From contig CAZVIH010000013.1 of the NCBI GenBank assembly GCA_964627755.1, positions 62,001 to 126,000 of the forward strand: a stretch of DNA of 64,000 bases, written 5' to 3'. Below the pieces are notes generated by a model. That model searched no databases. It worked only from the letters and a program-made list of their open reading frames with translations, and was not told where the DNA came from. How positions within the stretch are numbered: the first letter of the stretch is position 1; the number at the start of each line of letters is the position of its first letter. Origin of the DNA: B10-G9 sp964627755 (GTDB lineage: Bacteria > Chloroflexota > Anaerolineae > Anaerolineales > UBA11858). Shown piece by piece: positions 1-8,691 of the stretch. Both the position numbers and the translations under genes were made by a program.

Positions 1-357
1 TGAGACAGACTCAGTGAAGAGGTTTGTAAATAGTGTGAGTCCTATCACAATCACAATAAGGATAAGAGCCAGAGTGCCCCACCAGTTTTTTACCTTGATT
101 GTAGCCCTGGCGAATATGTAAATGCTCAAACTGGCAAAAAATCCGGCGCTGGTCATCATACGGAACCAGAATAAAGCCCTGGTTTGATCTGTATATAACA
201 AGAATGCAGCAAATGACCAGAGGGCCATAGCCAGCAGGTACCACCGGAAACCATGCTTTATCTCAGTCTGGGGTTTTGAGACAGCAACAACAATATACAG
301 ACCTGTATACAACAGGAAAGCCGCGCCAGAAATAACTGTAACAATAGTCAGAACCAT
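1..357 (-). CDS. 7TM sensor N-terminus, probably histidine kinase (partial)
   Basis: The reading frame starts at an ATG at 357 and stays open for 119 codons to the window edge, so the C-terminus is missing. Four hydrophobic segments are visible (about residues 3-25, 39-56, 62-85 and 92-113), separated by short charged loops. The pattern, including a YLLAMALWSF segment, resembles the N-terminal 7TM sensor region found ahead of bacterial histidine kinases or diguanylate cyclases. The start lies one base past the stop codon of the GH3 gene, so the two are probably co-transcribed. The output domain is outside the window, so the kinase assignment is inference. Confidence 0.6.
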   Translation of the reverse strand, partial: MVLTIVTVISGAAFLLYTGLYIVVAVSKPQTEIKHGFRWYLLAMALWSFAAFLLYTDQTRALFWFRMMTSAGFFASLSIYIFARATIKVKNWWGTLALILIVIVIGLTLFTNLFTESVS

Positions 358-358
358 A

Positions 359-1966
359 CTAACCTTTTACTTTTTTATCTCCCAGCAGCTTTTTCATCTG
401 ATCCTGGGTAGGTTTCATGTGGGGCGGTTTGGTATGTGCCAGATCAGCACCCTGACTTTGCTGGTAATCCATATACATCCCAAAAGCTCCCGGATTAAGC
501 ATCGATATTGAAATTGCCGTATAACCAAGCATCTTTTCTAGATCGTCATAATCAGAATTGATTTCCCTTAAGGCAGCGCTGATTTGGGCTTCAACTTTCT
601 CTGTGTTCAGATCGGATACTGATTTTAGCTCAATGAAGAGCCGCAAATATGTTTTATTGTTTTTAATCTCTTTTCGGGCAACCCATTCGTAGTAATCAAG
701 GTCAGTTTTTTCCAGAGCTTGCCAAATATCTTTTTCTGTGATCAATGCAAATCCTGCGATATTTATGATATCGCTATCTCTGGAGTAGAACTGTACTTGA
801 GGGAGGTCAATATCCAACTCGTCGTCTCTAAGTGAAATTACCTCAAAAAGATCGCCAATCCGGTAGCGTGTAAAGATACCACCATGGAAATTGGTGAATA
901 CCAATTCATAAACCCCAAGCTCTAATTCGTTATATAGGACAGTTTTTGGTTGATAGTCCGGATCCACTTTGTTTTTATTATGTTCCTCATGGGGAATAAA
1001 TTCCAGGAAGTTGTTTTCACAAAAGAATGACATTCCCGCGTAATTCCAGGCTTGCATACACATCGATCCACCTTCAGTGCAAGCGTACCCTTCCAGCGGC
1101 TTTTTACCCCAATAGTATTCAATTTGCTTTTTATAAATGGAAGCATCTACTCCGCCAGTCATAATACCTTTCAATTTCCAGACATCTTTTGGTAGAACTT
1201 TTCCACCCTTAATTTTTGCAGTAGCGTAACCTTTCAGCAATCTCCAAAGCACGTCTGGCCGGAGCATTTTAGCTGTAATTTTTACTGAACCGGAGCCTTT
1301 TTCAAATTGTTCTCCAATTCCAACCAATATACTGGCAAGTCCGTAGAAAAAATCCAAACCTTCAACCATGGCTAACTTAAATCCAGATTGAATACGGTCT
1401 CGAAAGCCCATTTCATCTCCTTCCTTGAGTGAAGGAAGGAATCGAAGTTTCATTTGTCCATCCGCACTTTTGGAAATCTCTCCAGACATATAAGGACTTG
1501 GAGCTGTTGCCAAAAGAACAGTATCGTTAGGCTCTAATAAAACCTCGCCCTTTTTTGTACAAGAAGCTAAGATCATGGAACCGGTAACAGACTCGCCAAG
1601 ACGGTCAAACATCTTTTGGCTATAAGGAGCCCATTTCCATCTAAAAGTGCCACTCCTGCCCGAAGTGTGCGCCCAGGCAACCGGTTCACGAGGAAGGACA
1701 TCGGTTCTTTTTTCATCGAGGAGTTCATGATAATCTTGATATGTTGTCAGAGGCACATTTTTGCGGAATTCTTCTACACTCTTTGGGATCTTGTCACCCA
1801 TCAGCATGCGCCCCATCATGCTGCTTCCTAATAGATTGATCTGCTCCAGGAGGAGCCGTTCCTGAATTTCCATGAATTCATCGATGCTCAAATCAAGAAA
1901 ACCCAAATACTTCATCCAAATTTCTTTCTGACGTCCTTGTTCGAGTAAAGTATTAAAATCAGTCAT
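359..1966 (-). CDS. GH3-family acyl-acid-amido synthetase
   Basis: A 535-aa protein of GH3 (auxin-responsive) type, close to the family's usual length. GH3 enzymes adenylate a carboxylic acid and transfer the acyl group to an amine, often an amino acid. Visible signatures are an ATP-binding loop HTSGRSGTFR (about residue 100), a GYACTEGG segment (about 292) matching the family's Tyr-x-x-(Ser/Thr)-Glu-Gly motif, and TRYRIGDLFEV (about 368). The start has a GGGAG ribosome site and overlaps the upstream methyltransferase by 8 bases. The neighbouring CoA-transferase and methyltransferase suggest a small-molecule pathway. The substrate cannot be read from sequence; bacterial GH3 proteins are far less studied than plant ones. 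Confidence 0.88.
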   Translation of the reverse strand: MTDFNTLLEQGRQKEIWMKYLGFLDLSIDEFMEIQERLLLEQINLLGSSMMGRMLMGDKIPKSVEEFRKNVPLTTYQDYHELLDEKRTDVLPREPVAWAHTSGRSGTFRWKWAPYSQKMFDRLGESVTGSMILASCTKKGEVLLEPNDTVLLATAPSPYMSGEISKSADGQMKLRFLPSLKEGDEMGFRDRIQSGFKLAMVEGLDFFYGLASILVGIGEQFEKGSGSVKITAKMLRPDVLWRLLKGYATAKIKGGKVLPKDVWKLKGIMTGGVDASIYKKQIEYYWGKKPLEGYACTEGGSMCMQAWNYAGMSFFCENNFLEFIPHEEHNKNKVDPDYQPKTVLYNELELGVYELVFTNFHGGIFTRYRIGDLFEVISLRDDELDIDLPQVQFYSRDSDIINIAGFALITEKDIWQALEKTDLDYYEWVARKEIKNNKTYLRLFIELKSVSDLNTEKVEAQISAALREINSDYDDLEKMLGYTAISISMLNPGAFGMYMDYQQSQGADLAHTKPPHMKPTQDQMKKLLGDKKVKG

Positions 1967-2738
1967 TTTTTCTCCCGTTCCCTTGTGATTGAATTGATAA
2001 TGGCTCTGGTATCCACTTATATTTTGAAGATAACTTTACTATTTTGATACCAACGAATCCTGCATCTTGTAAATCCTCTTCCCAACCCTCGGGTGTCCTT
2101 AAATTGCTCATGGCAAGTGCCTCGGCCCAGGCCCGGACGGGATTTTCTTTCAAAAGAAAATAAATAAAAGCCACCACCCTTGCCAGGCCTTTTATTATTG
2201 GTAGTTCCCAGAACGGAGATGTACCCACATCAATGATCGATAATAAACCGTCAGGTTTTAATACTCGCTTCATCTCTGAAAGCATGAGTGGGATATCCAT
2301 GTGATGAGATGCCAAACCGGACACAATGACATCAAAAGATCCGTCGGCATATGGCAGCGCCATGGCGTCAGCGCAAGTTAAGTTGATCGCTGATTGATTT
2401 CCTTCAGCTTCAAGCTGTTTTCTACCTTGCCTGAGCATGGATTCGGTGATATCGAGTCCCGTAATCTGTATGCCAGGTACTTTTTGTTCAAGTATCTTTT
2501 TAGGGATGATCAGGGTGCCGGTTGCGATGTCCAGAATTTTCTGATTTTCGAGGATGGTCGTCTGACTTACCAACTGTTCCAGGAATTTATGGTAGCTCCA
2601 ACCCCAGAAGAGGTTGAGTTCTCCATCTACCGCCTCCTCATAGTGCGAGGATAGTTCAGTGAAAGCTTCCTGGACAGCTTTTTTTTCTTTCATGCTTGTT
2701 TGTTTGGCCTTATCCTCTGGGCTGACCAGATTATACAC
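1959..2738 (-). CDS. class I SAM-dependent methyltransferase (UbiE/MenG-like)
   Basis: A 259-aa Rossmann-fold methyltransferase. Motif I is ILDIATGTL (about residue 68), followed by an acidic loop GLDITESML (about 93), a post-I segment CADAMALPYADGSFDVI (about 121) and a motif near VLKPDGLLSIIDVG typical of UbiE/Methyltransf_11 enzymes. It probably methylates a small molecule. The longest frame uses a GTG at 2738; an internal ATG at 2693 is the alternative, and neither has a strong ribosome site. It overlaps the GH3 gene by 8 bases and follows the CoA-transferase by 32, so it belongs to that operon. Confidence 0.85.
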   Translation of the reverse strand: MYNLVSPEDKAKQTSMKEKKAVQEAFTELSSHYEEAVDGELNLFWGWSYHKFLEQLVSQTTILENQKILDIATGTLIIPKKILEQKVPGIQITGLDITESMLRQGRKQLEAEGNQSAINLTCADAMALPYADGSFDVIVSGLASHHMDIPLMLSEMKRVLKPDGLLSIIDVGTSPFWELPIIKGLARVVAFIYFLLKENPVRAWAEALAMSNLRTPEGWEEDLQDAGFVGIKIVKLSSKYKWIPEPLSIQSQGNGRKND

Positions 2739-2770
2739 CCAATCAACTTGGAAGATAAACTCCGCGATAT

Positions 2771-3538
2771 CTATATATAAAATTTATTTTTATCCACTTC
2801 CTCCCTCAGAATCCGCAGCTCTTCAGTGCTGGGTGGAGGGTTTTCTGTGATCTCATCAGCCACTAAAAGCTCAAAACCTGTGTTCTCCAAAACCTGGGCA
2901 ACACTTGCCTCGGGCTGAACCGACAACAGTTTCATGCGTTTTTGTTCCTCGTCATAACCCAGGATCCCCAGAGTGGTCACAACTCTGTAGGGACCGGTTC
3001 CGGGGGGCAGTCCGGCTTCTTCTCTGGCACCCGGGCCTGAAAGGTAACCGGGAGTAGTGATGAAGTCCACTTTTTCAATGAACCGCAATTTATCATGTTT
3101 CATGATCGCGATTGTGCGCCAACAATGAGAGCCAACATCATTGCCGCCACCGCTGCCTGGCAGGCGGACCTTGGGGTGATCGTGGTCGCCGATCACTGTT
3201 GAGTTCAAATTGCCATAAGGATCGATCTGGGCCCCACCTAAAAAACCATAATCCACAAAACCTCGTTGGGCGGTTTCTACAATATCCAGGATCCCGGAAG
3301 CAGCCAGGGCTTTATGGAAGGTTCTCCGTTCGCCTACAGCGAGCGGAAGTTCTTCCAGGATAGCTCCTGTTCCTCCAAACTCAAAAATGCTAATTAAATT
3401 AGGAGCGTGCATTTTTTGTGCCAGAGCACCGGCCAGCATGGGGATTCCTGTACCAATAAATACAGTTGAATTGTCCTCCATTAACCTTGATGCCGAGCAG
3501 ATCATTAACTCATTAAGATTGTAATTGGGTTCAGTCAT
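2771..3538 (-). CDS. CoA-transferase, beta subunit (GctB/IpdB-like)
   Basis: A 255-aa family I CoA-transferase beta subunit. It contains VFIGTGIPMLAGALAQ (about residue 26), then a glycine-rich FEFGGTGA segment in the region that carries the catalytic glutamate in glutaconate CoA-transferase, and GSGGGNDVGSHCWRTI (about 129). The closest relatives by pattern are GctB and the actinobacterial IpdB, a ring-opening hydrolase rather than a transferase. It overlaps the alpha-subunit gene by four bases (ATGA), typical of translational coupling. Transferase versus hydrolase activity cannot be decided here. Confidence 0.85.
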   Translation of the reverse strand: MTEPNYNLNELMICSASRLMEDNSTVFIGTGIPMLAGALAQKMHAPNLISIFEFGGTGAILEELPLAVGERRTFHKALAASGILDIVETAQRGFVDYGFLGGAQIDPYGNLNSTVIGDHDHPKVRLPGSGGGNDVGSHCWRTIAIMKHDKLRFIEKVDFITTPGYLSGPGAREEAGLPPGTGPYRVVTTLGILGYDEEQKRMKLLSVQPEASVAQVLENTGFELLVADEITENPPPSTEELRILREEVDKNKFYI

Positions 3539-4512
3539 TGGAAATCCTCCGGCACCATATCCTGTAATTCCTGCAGCCGCTGGCTGCCGACCAGATCCAG
3601 ATAAGCCTGGTGATCTTTCAGATCATAGATATATTTCTGGAGATAGGCCTGGGTTGTTTCTGGATCCTTGGACGCCTCCACCCAGGCTTTGATCTGGGGT
3701 TCGTCCCGCTCATAAACGTAACACATCTCGCCTGGATGCGACCCGAAGGGGGCTTCGACCACTGCATCTACCAGATAGTAGGGAATGATGGTCCGATCGG
3801 GCTGGCTGCGGATCTCTTCCGTGGAAATGATTTCCTCGGTGCTGATCAGCAGACGTTTGGATGCCCGGGCCATCTCAAAGGCAAACCCGCTGATCCCATC
3901 GATCTGGCAGTTGCCATATATATCTGCCCGGTGGACGTGAATTAATCCCACATCCAGGATCAATGCCGGCAGCAAGGCGATGGGATCGCCAGTAAAGGGA
4001 TCCTCGACCACTTTGGCTGCACTGTATTTCAGTGTATCTGTTCCCAACATGGATCTGGTGGGCAAAAAGGGCACGCCCATAGCGGCGGCTTTAAAACGCC
4101 AGGCAATGGCAGCATTGCTCCATTCCACACAGTGTTCTACCCGTCCGCTTTCCACCTCCCTTCGCAGACAGTTGGAAATTCCGTACACTTCCATGCCGAT
4201 ATAGGTATGATCAAGAGCTTTGATCAATCCAGCGCCCAGCAGCAGGTCCAGTTCATATACTCCCTGACCAGCTACTCGGAGTTCCTTTTTCCCCTGGCGA
4301 ATAACCTCATTTATCAATGACTGAGGGCAGCGCACAGTGCCATACAGTTCTGTGCCAATATAGTCACCGTCATTGATGAATTTGGCTACAGCCTCCTTTT
4401 CAGTCATGCGTTTATCTATCAGCTCCCGAGGTTTGGCCCGGTTGTGCTCCCGGAAGCTATTCAGATCGGGGGGCTGCAGCATAACCCCTTTGCCAGATGA
4501 GATCACCTTCAT
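3535..4512 (-). CDS. CoA-transferase, alpha subunit (GctA/IpdA-like)
   Basis: A 325-aa family I CoA-transferase alpha subunit. The N-terminal part has the expected fold (KEAVAKFINDGDYIGTELYG, about residue 38), and LILDVGLIHVHRADIYGN (about 184) matches the family's conserved strand and VHRAD-type segment. Together with the following subunit it should form a heterodimer or heterotetramer acting on an acyl-CoA. The next upstream gene in the same direction is the 419-aa unrecognised enzyme, 122 bases away, so all may be expressed together. The substrate is unknown. Confidence 0.86.
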   Translation of the reverse strand: MKVISSGKGVMLQPPDLNSFREHNRAKPRELIDKRMTEKEAVAKFINDGDYIGTELYGTVRCPQSLINEVIRQGKKELRVAGQGVYELDLLLGAGLIKALDHTYIGMEVYGISNCLRREVESGRVEHCVEWSNAAIAWRFKAAAMGVPFLPTRSMLGTDTLKYSAAKVVEDPFTGDPIALLPALILDVGLIHVHRADIYGNCQIDGISGFAFEMARASKRLLISTEEIISTEEIRSQPDRTIIPYYLVDAVVEAPFGSHPGEMCYVYERDEPQIKAWVEASKDPETTQAYLQKYIYDLKDHQAYLDLVGSQRLQELQDMVPEDFQ

Positions 4513-4634
4513 AAATACCTCCTGCTTGATTTACCAGGAATACTTGTCAGGCAACTATAAGATCATGCAAAAATACTACTAAACAGCCAGATTGATTTAG
4601 CCGTTCAGTCCTCTCTCATTTTCAGATCTGTGGA

Positions 4635-5894
4635 TCAGCGATGTAAGTATGGCGCAGCCAGGAATGACAAGCCATTTTCGGTTAAGGCCCAGGCAGTTTT
4701 ATTCAGAGCAATGAATTTATCCATGAAATTCCCGGTCATAAAATCCCAATGCCCGGCTTGCTTGATCTCTTCTTTGTCCCGGAAATAATCCAGGATATCT
4801 GAAGGATGTTCGCGGGTCTTGTCAATTTCAGGATCCCCACCCTCATGTTTGGCGGAGATATTAGCCACATGGTCGGCGATCTCAATTAATTCATCCCGGC
4901 GGTTATAAGGCTGGCGGACAATACTCTTATAAGTCTCTGTGATGTGGTGTTCAAAACGGATAATATCCTCAAACCCCAGATCTTTCCGGAACTGTGCCGT
5001 TAATTCCATCGTCTGATTATCTACTGAATTGCTCCAGTTGAATCCTATTAATGGTGTGGTGCCGTCATCACGTGTGAAGAGTTTGGCTCCCAGCAAAGTC
5101 CATAAGGCGGCGTAGGGATTGTCATTTCCCATATAAACAGAGATCTTAAATTCGTTATTCACACCCAGACGGTGCAGCATATACCCCAGCAGTACGGTGC
5201 CAGGATTGATATTCAATACCTGGCGCACACCATAAGTTGTGTAATAGTACAGGAATTCATCCAACCAGCTGAGGGCATGCTGGTTTGGTTGGCCAACACC
5301 GCCAAAATAGCCAGTGATAGTCTCAGGACCACCCAGGTGGACGTTAGAACCATCTGTTCCTTTGGTATCCAGTGTTTCTACATAACTTGCGCCCACAATT
5401 TGCATGGCTGCGGCAAAAGCTGCCAGATCGCCATCTTTTTCCTGTTCTTTCATTTGCCGGACCCGAATGAAGCGTCCCGGCATCAACATATTTTCAGCTA
5501 GGGCTTTTTCTGCTATCATGCGCACCCAGGGAAAATATTGGCAGGCGCTGATCTCAAGGGTGACCGCAAACTCATCCTTGAACTTGGTCTCGTCAGCTTT
5601 ATCGCCCAGAACTTTTTTGCGGTAATCCTGGACGGATATGAATTTTTTATTTTCTTTTTTCTCCTGCAGCCATTTCAAGTCTTCCAGATATTCCGGTTTT
5701 GTCTTCTCTACTATCGCCAGCAGATTGTCCAAATCCCGGGCCTGATCGGCTTTGGCATTGATCTCTTCGGGAGTGCCGTATTTCTCCACCACTTCCAGGA
5801 AATCGTTGATGACATCCATATCAGGGTTAAGCAGGATGCTGTTGATGGCGTCTAATTTACTGGGGTTGATTTTTAATCGATCTCTCAGTTCCAT
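4635..5894 (-). CDS. conserved-looking cytosolic enzyme, function not recognised
   Basis: A 419-aa soluble protein with a good ribosome site (GGAGAG) before the ATG. I do not recognise the family. The first 110 residues are charged and helical. The middle and end are rich in enzyme-like motifs: HLGGPETITGYFGG (about residue 207), NPGTVLLGYMLHRLGV (about 251), SVYMGNDNPYAALW (about 273), RFEHHITETYKSIVRQP (about 334) and SAKHEGGDPE (about 370). Alternating hydrophobic strands and glycine turns would fit a TIM-barrel-like fold, but this is inference. It is the first gene of a probable operon with the CoA-transferase, methyltransferase and GH3 genes. Confidence 0.8.
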   Translation of the reverse strand: MELRDRLKINPSKLDAINSILLNPDMDVINDFLEVVEKYGTPEEINAKADQARDLDNLLAIVEKTKPEYLEDLKWLQEKKENKKFISVQDYRKKVLGDKADETKFKDEFAVTLEISACQYFPWVRMIAEKALAENMLMPGRFIRVRQMKEQEKDGDLAAFAAAMQIVGASYVETLDTKGTDGSNVHLGGPETITGYFGGVGQPNQHALSWLDEFLYYYTTYGVRQVLNINPGTVLLGYMLHRLGVNNEFKISVYMGNDNPYAALWTLLGAKLFTRDDGTTPLIGFNWSNSVDNQTMELTAQFRKDLGFEDIIRFEHHITETYKSIVRQPYNRRDELIEIADHVANISAKHEGGDPEIDKTREHPSDILDYFRDKEEIKQAGHWDFMTGNFMDKFIALNKTAWALTENGLSFLAAPYLHR

Positions 5895-5986
5895 ATAATC
5901 TCTCCGTTTTTAGAATTATGTAAGGGGTAAGTCGTAAATGGTAAAACGATTTGGTTTGAGTGTAAATTGGATGACATGTATTTAAT

Positions 5987-6375
5987 TCACTGTTCACAAA
6001 AGCGACTCGCTTTTCTGATCATTCCGCCAATCAAGCCATTGATCTTATGACACAAATTGGCTAATTCATCTCTGCATTCATCCGATAAATAACCACATTT
6101 TTTCGAAATATCTAACCAATGTTCAGTTTCATTTAACTCTGCAGAAGCATTGGTAAGCATTAGAATAAAATTGTTTATATATCTTCTTTTACCCCAGGCC
6201 TCTGCTATCTGTGCTCCAACTGACCTGGAAGATCGTCTAATTTGATTGGTTAGTGAATAAACTTCCTCCTTTGGGAAACTTTTTGTTTCACTGAATACGC
6301 CTCTGCTAAAATCAATGCTTTTTTATATGCGAGCAGATCCTGAAAGGACCTCGCATACGGTAACTTGTCTTTCAT
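5987..6375 (-). pseudogene. four-helix-bundle (S23/23S-IVS type) protein, frameshifted
   Basis: Starting at the ATG at 6375 the frame reads MKDKLPYARSFQDLLAYKKA and continues to AEA, then runs into a stop. In the next frame the family sequence resumes: FSETKSFPKEEVYSLTNQIR, then RSSRSVGAQIAEAWGKR, ending at the TGA at 5987. A single missing base near 6300 (GAGGCGTATTC where GAGGCGGTATTC would restore the frame) explains the break. The rebuilt protein is 129 aa, the normal size of the four-helix-bundle family first found inside 23S rRNA intervening sequences. It is either a recent pseudogene or a sequencing error. Confidence 0.85.
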
Positions 6376-6446
6376 TTCTTTCACCCCTATTTGTAAAAAC
6401 AATCAAATTACGATTTACATCTTACGACTTACTTATTGATGGTTTA

Positions 6447-7298
6447 TTAAAGAAGTCCAAGAAGATCCTCATACTCATCATCACTCATCGTGAACCAATT
6501 CTCTTTCTGGGGGAAGGTTTTATCCTTGACCTCTTTGTTGTATTGAATGAGCCCGTTCTGGAGCACTTCCCCGGCGTTGCCGTAGACCTTGGCCATCTTG
6601 GGAGTGAATTTGGGATAGAGTCCGAACATGTCATGGAAGATTAACAACTGTCCATGAGCGTCAGGCCCAGATCCTAGGCTCATGATCAGGCAGTCTTCCG
6701 CCCGTTCGGTAATGATCTTTGTTACCCGATCAGGTACCATTTCCAGAAGGATGCAGAAGGCGCCTGCTTCTTCAAGGGCCTTGGCGTCATCAATGATCTC
6801 TTTGGCTTGGTCTGCCCCCCGCCCCTGGACCCGGAATCCCCCTAAGGCTGCCACACTCTGGGGCGTTAATCCCAGGTGTCCGACAGCCGGGATGCCGGCG
6901 TTGACGATGGCTCTCATTCGATCTGCCATCACATGACCACCTTCCAACTTAATCGCATCACAGTTGGCTTCGGCCATAAACCGGCCGGCATTTAGCACCG
7001 CTGATTCAACACTGGCCTGGTAGGACATGTAAGGCATGTCTCCAACCAGGAAGGCAGTAGGGGCGCCGCGCCGTACTGCCTGGGTGTGGCGGATCATATC
7101 ATCCATAGTCACCGGAAGGGTTCCATCATACCCGAGCATGGTCATGCCCAGACTGTCTCCCACCAATAACATATCCATTTCAGCCTGTTCCTGGAAGTGA
7201 GCAGTTGGGTAATCGTAACAGGTCAACCAGGAGATAGGTTCACCTTTGGCGGCTTTGTCGAATAAGGTGCGGAGAGTGACTTTTTTGCGATCGGTCAT
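6447..7298 (-). CDS. panB: 3-methyl-2-oxobutanoate hydroxymethyltransferase
   Basis: A 283-aa PanB, the usual length. It makes ketopantoate from 2-oxoisovalerate and methylene-THF, the first committed step to pantothenate and CoA. Signatures are WLTCYDYPTAHFQEQA (about residue 19), MLLVGDSLGMTMLGYDGTLP (about 42), metal-site residues in GDMPYMSYQ, and KLEGG (about 117). The ribosome site GGAGG lies just ahead of the ATG. It uses methylene-THF, which the divergent folD-fhs genes can supply. No panC, panD or panE is adjacent. A terminator-like hairpin lies in its leader (separate entry). Confidence 0.95.
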   Translation of the reverse strand: MTDRKKVTLRTLFDKAAKGEPISWLTCYDYPTAHFQEQAEMDMLLVGDSLGMTMLGYDGTLPVTMDDMIRHTQAVRRGAPTAFLVGDMPYMSYQASVESAVLNAGRFMAEANCDAIKLEGGHVMADRMRAIVNAGIPAVGHLGLTPQSVAALGGFRVQGRGADQAKEIIDDAKALEEAGAFCILLEMVPDRVTKIITERAEDCLIMSLGSGPDAHGQLLIFHDMFGLYPKFTPKMAKVYGNAGEVLQNGLIQYNKEVKDKTFPQKENWFTMSDDEYEDLLGLL

Positions 7299-7343
7299 AG
7301 GTTTTCCTCCAAGGTAGATTGATCCAGGTTATTGGATCCGGGC

Positions 7344-7372
7344 CAAAAAAACACCCGTTGAGTAAACGGGTG
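7344..7372 (-). terminator. intrinsic terminator-like hairpin in the panB leader
   Basis: Read on the minus strand, a perfect 8-bp stem (CACCCGTT with AACGGGTG, loop of 5) spanning 7352-7372 is followed directly by seven T residues. It lies about 46 bases upstream of the panB ATG and faces panB. It could be the terminator arm of an attenuator or riboswitch, or the end of an unrelated short transcript. No T-box or known aptamer was recognised upstream; a TTGACA lies at about 7392-7397 on the same strand. Confidence 0.6.
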
Positions 7373-7637
7373 AAATCCGAAAAGATTTATTTTTGTCAAG
7401 GATTTGTCCATCCAGGATAGTGGAGATGATCCTGAAATAGGTCGTTCGGCAGTGGAAATTTGTCTGGTCCAGCAGCATAGTTAGATCCTGGTCAAACAAA
7501 ACGATCTGTGAACAATCTCTATTTTACGCCATATCCAACGAGGGGGCAATAAAAACAGGAATCCTGAAGCTGTTTATTTTTACGCTGAGGAAGGATTTAT
7601 TTCAAGATCCCAAATATTTTTTTGTGATTAATATAAC

Positions 7638-7666
7638 TTGCTAAGGATCGGCTTTTTCGTCATAAT
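7638..7666 (+). promoter_or_regulatory. sigma-70-type promoter for folD-fhs
   Basis: A -35 box TTGCTA (7638-7643), a 17-base spacer and a -10 box CATAAT (7661-7666) lie about 95 bases ahead of folD. The predicted start near 7673 puts the palindromes at 7684-7717 inside the 5' untranslated region. The -10 box is itself half of a short dyad with ATTATG at 7674-7679. Confidence 0.5.
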
Positions 7667-7683
7667 GATTTTTATTATGGCGT

Positions 7684-7717
7684 AATAGGCCTATTGAAAA
7701 TCACATGTGATTTTCAA
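7684..7717. promoter_or_regulatory. two overlapping perfect palindromes ahead of folD
   Basis: A 12-bp palindrome AATAGGCCTATT (7684-7695) runs into a perfect 24-bp palindrome at 7694-7717 (half-site TTGAAAATCACA and its exact complement). Together they sit about 43 bases before the folD ATG. They could be operators for a dimeric regulator or form a hairpin in the mRNA leader. There is no T run after them, so they do not look like a terminator. Confidence 0.6.
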
Positions 7718-7759
7718 ATCCAGTTACAATTCAATTCTCATTAACAAAGGGAGTGGTTT

Positions 7760-8641
7760 ATGACTGCAAAAATCATAGATGGGCGAGCTGTCGCACAGGA
7801 AGTCCGTGATGCTGTAGCCGCCGATGTGGCAGCCATGGTGGCGGAAGGAAAAAACCCGCCAGGATTGGCGACAGTTCTGGTTGGTGAAAACCCGGCCTCT
7901 CAGGTTTATGTCAGTATGAAGCATAAAGCCTGTGAAAAAGCGGGGATCAAATCCATCGGACACGTCCTGCCGGCAACGGCAACCCAGGAAGAGGTTGAAA
8001 AATTGGTCAGGGATCTGAATGATGATCCTGAGGTCCACGGAATCCTGGTCCAGCTTCCCCTGCCGGATGGGCTGGATGATGAAAGTGTACTTAGAACGAT
8101 CAGTATAAACAAGGATGTGGATGGATTCCATCCCCTGAATATTGGCCGGCTGGCGCAAAAAGGCCGGGAACCCCAATTTGTGCCAGCGACTCCGGATGGT
8201 GTTTTATATCTCCTGAAAAACGCCGGCGTAGAGCTTGAAGGAGCCAATGCTGTTGTTTTAGGTCGGTCCTTTATCGTTGGCATGCCTGCAGCCTTGCTGC
8301 TCGTAAAAGAGAACGCCACTGTCACAATTTGCCATTCCCGGACCAAAAACCTGAAAGAGAAATGCGCTGAAGCAGATGTCCTGATCGCTGCTGTTGGTCG
8401 CGCAGAAATGGTCAAAGGCGACTGGATCAAACCTGGTGCTGCAGTGATTGACGTTGGAACCAATCGTGTTGACGACGACAGCGTCGAACGTGGATATAGA
8501 TTGGTAGGCGATGTTGATTACGAAGAAGCTTTAAAAGTGGCAGGTTATCTCACGCCAGTACCTGGCGGAGTAGGACCGATGACAATAGCCATGCTGCTGC
8601 GAAATACCGTTCGGGCAGCCAAATTGGCAAACGGAAATTAA
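7760..8641 (+). CDS. folD: bifunctional methylene-THF dehydrogenase / methenyl-THF cyclohydrolase
   Basis: A 293-aa FolD, the normal length. It interconverts methylene-, methenyl- and formyl-THF using NAD(P). Visible motifs are VLVGENPASQVYVSMKHKAC (Tyr and Lys of the active site, about residues 50-57), VQLPLPDG (about 100), the nucleotide-binding GRSFIVGMPAALLL (about 170) and the C-terminal PVPGGVGPMTIAMLLRNT. The ribosome site GGGAG is well placed. It is followed after 50 bases by fhs in the same direction; together they cover the step from formate to methylene-THF. Confidence 0.97.
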   Translation: MTAKIIDGRAVAQEVRDAVAADVAAMVAEGKNPPGLATVLVGENPASQVYVSMKHKACEKAGIKSIGHVLPATATQEEVEKLVRDLNDDPEVHGILVQLPLPDGLDDESVLRTISINKDVDGFHPLNIGRLAQKGREPQFVPATPDGVLYLLKNAGVELEGANAVVLGRSFIVGMPAALLLVKENATVTICHSRTKNLKEKCAEADVLIAAVGRAEMVKGDWIKPGAAVIDVGTNRVDDDSVERGYRLVGDVDYEEALKVAGYLTPVPGGVGPMTIAMLLRNTVRAAKLANGN

Positions 8642-8691
8642 ATCGACTGGTTTAACTGGTCTTGGCGCTATTTATACAAAGGAGCGAACAG

